Assembly (NCBI GenBank): GCA_033816765.1
Contig: CM066287.1
Coordinates: 2,294,001-2,358,000 of the forward strand
Reading direction: 5' to 3'
DNA length: 64,000 bases
From: Nothopassalora personata
Lineage: Eukaryota; Ascomycota; Dothideomycetes; Mycosphaerellales; Mycosphaerellaceae
Under the pieces are notes generated by a model, which saw nothing but the letters and a program-made list of their open reading frames with translations, ran no database searches and was not told the DNA's origin. This document shows, piece by piece, positions 63,533-64,000 of the stretch (positions within the stretch are counted from its first letter, which is position 1; each line of letters opens with the position of its first letter). Made by a program: the position numbers and the translations under genes.

Positions 63533-64000
63533 TCAATCATCCAGCCGCAGCCCACAAAAGTCTGTACCAAGAAGCTGGTCTAGCAGATAGAAGAGTTTCC
63601 AGTAGAAGCTCGCCACTTCCCAGTCGAAAGTATTGTCTTGCTTCCTAGGGACCGCCGACCCTATGACTTCGCTTGCGCCGATCCAGGAAGTCCACGATGC
63701 TTTTGGCTGCTTGGGTGCTAAAGCGAGTTCTGCTGGGAGAGGTTCGATTCGAGTGGCGCCTTCTATTCTGCCTCGTCGAGGTTGTAGGGCAGTTTGTGAT
63801 GGCGATTGCGCTTGGAAGCTGGTTGTCGCTGGTCGTGGTGGTGCTGTGCCGTTGATCGTTGATGTGCTGGCAGTGGGAGAGTCTTGTGTGGCTCTTCCGA
63901 GTGGCACGTTCCAGGGAGGAGGCGGTATGCGCCCTTTGCTGCTGCCGTCGGGGGCTGTTGCGGTCGCGGACGATGCTGTTGCTGAAGAGCCCTCGGGGGT
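63533..64000 (-). CDS. unknown protein, C-terminal part only
   Basis: A frame open from the window edge to a stop at 63533 gives the last 155 residues of a protein whose start lies outside. It is Pro/Ser/Thr/Ala-rich (KGRIPPPPWNVPLGRA, a TASTSTINGTAPP stretch), then RIEPLPAELALAPKQPK, and ends in an aromatic helix (FDWEVASFYWKLFYLLDQLLG) and CGLRLDD. I do not recognise it. The hydrophobic C-terminal helix after a disordered region could be a binding segment. Confidence 0.45.
   Translation of the reverse strand, partial: TPEGSSATASSATATAPDGSSKGRIPPPPWNVPLGRATQDSPTASTSTINGTAPPRPATTSFQAQSPSQTALQPRRGRIEGATRIEPLPAELALAPKQPKASWTSWIGASEVIGSAVPRKQDNTFDWEVASFYWKLFYLLDQLLGTDFCGLRLDD

Overview
The window is nuclear DNA of a filamentous ascomycete. 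Genes are split by short introns (about 42-111 bp) with GT...AG ends and CTAAC/CTGAC-like branch sites, and there are no operons with ribosome binding sites. Orthologues typical of Pezizomycotina are present: a NUC-1/PHO4-type bHLH factor, SSD1, RRN6, SPC25, Ku80, a G-protein gamma subunit and complex I ESSS/NDUFB11. Gene style suggests Dothideomycetes (Capnodiales/Mycosphaerellales), but that placement is an inference. All splice joins given here were made by eye from donor and acceptor sites and checked for a continuous reading frame. No tRNA, rRNA or CRISPR was recognised.

Layout. 1-11 kb, all on the minus strand: the 5' part of a membrane-anchored multicopper oxidase that has lost a copper-binding motif, an amidase, a BCAS3/WD40 protein and eIF3a. 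11.4-11.75 kb: a MITE-like element with about 59 bp inverted termini. 12-20 kb: G gamma, the phosphate-response bHLH factor and an F-box protein. 20-21 kb: a decayed alpha/beta-hydrolase gene. 21-31 kb: a small helical protein, a PAF-acetylhydrolase-like esterase, a GT31-like glycosyltransferase, Ku80 and a TMEM205-like protein. 31-46 kb: a large secreted chitin-binding protein, an unknown protein, SSD1, a DUF2293 protein and NDUFB11. 46-50 kb: acetolactate decarboxylase and acetolactate synthase in tandem, then a YIH1/IMPACT-like protein. 50.6-51.1 kb: a broken MFS transporter. 52-64 kb: SPC25, RRN6, a Helo-like N-domain protein, an internally duplicated 99-residue protein, an unknown nuclear-looking protein, a PhoD-like phosphatase and the 3' end of one more gene.

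Most genes are unrelated housekeeping or regulatory genes. The exception is the pair at 46.2-49.2 kb. It encodes the two successive enzymes pyruvate -> 2-acetolactate -> acetoin, on the same strand and in the same order as the bacterial alsS-alsD unit, and the synthase has no obvious mitochondrial presequence. This looks like a compact cytosolic acetoin module, possibly of bacterial ancestry. A perfect (AT)25 tract lies in the presumed promoter of the decarboxylase gene.

The second highlight is a three-exon gene at 58.3 kb. It encodes a duplicated, disordered-looking peptide whose two copies differ almost only at synonymous sites.
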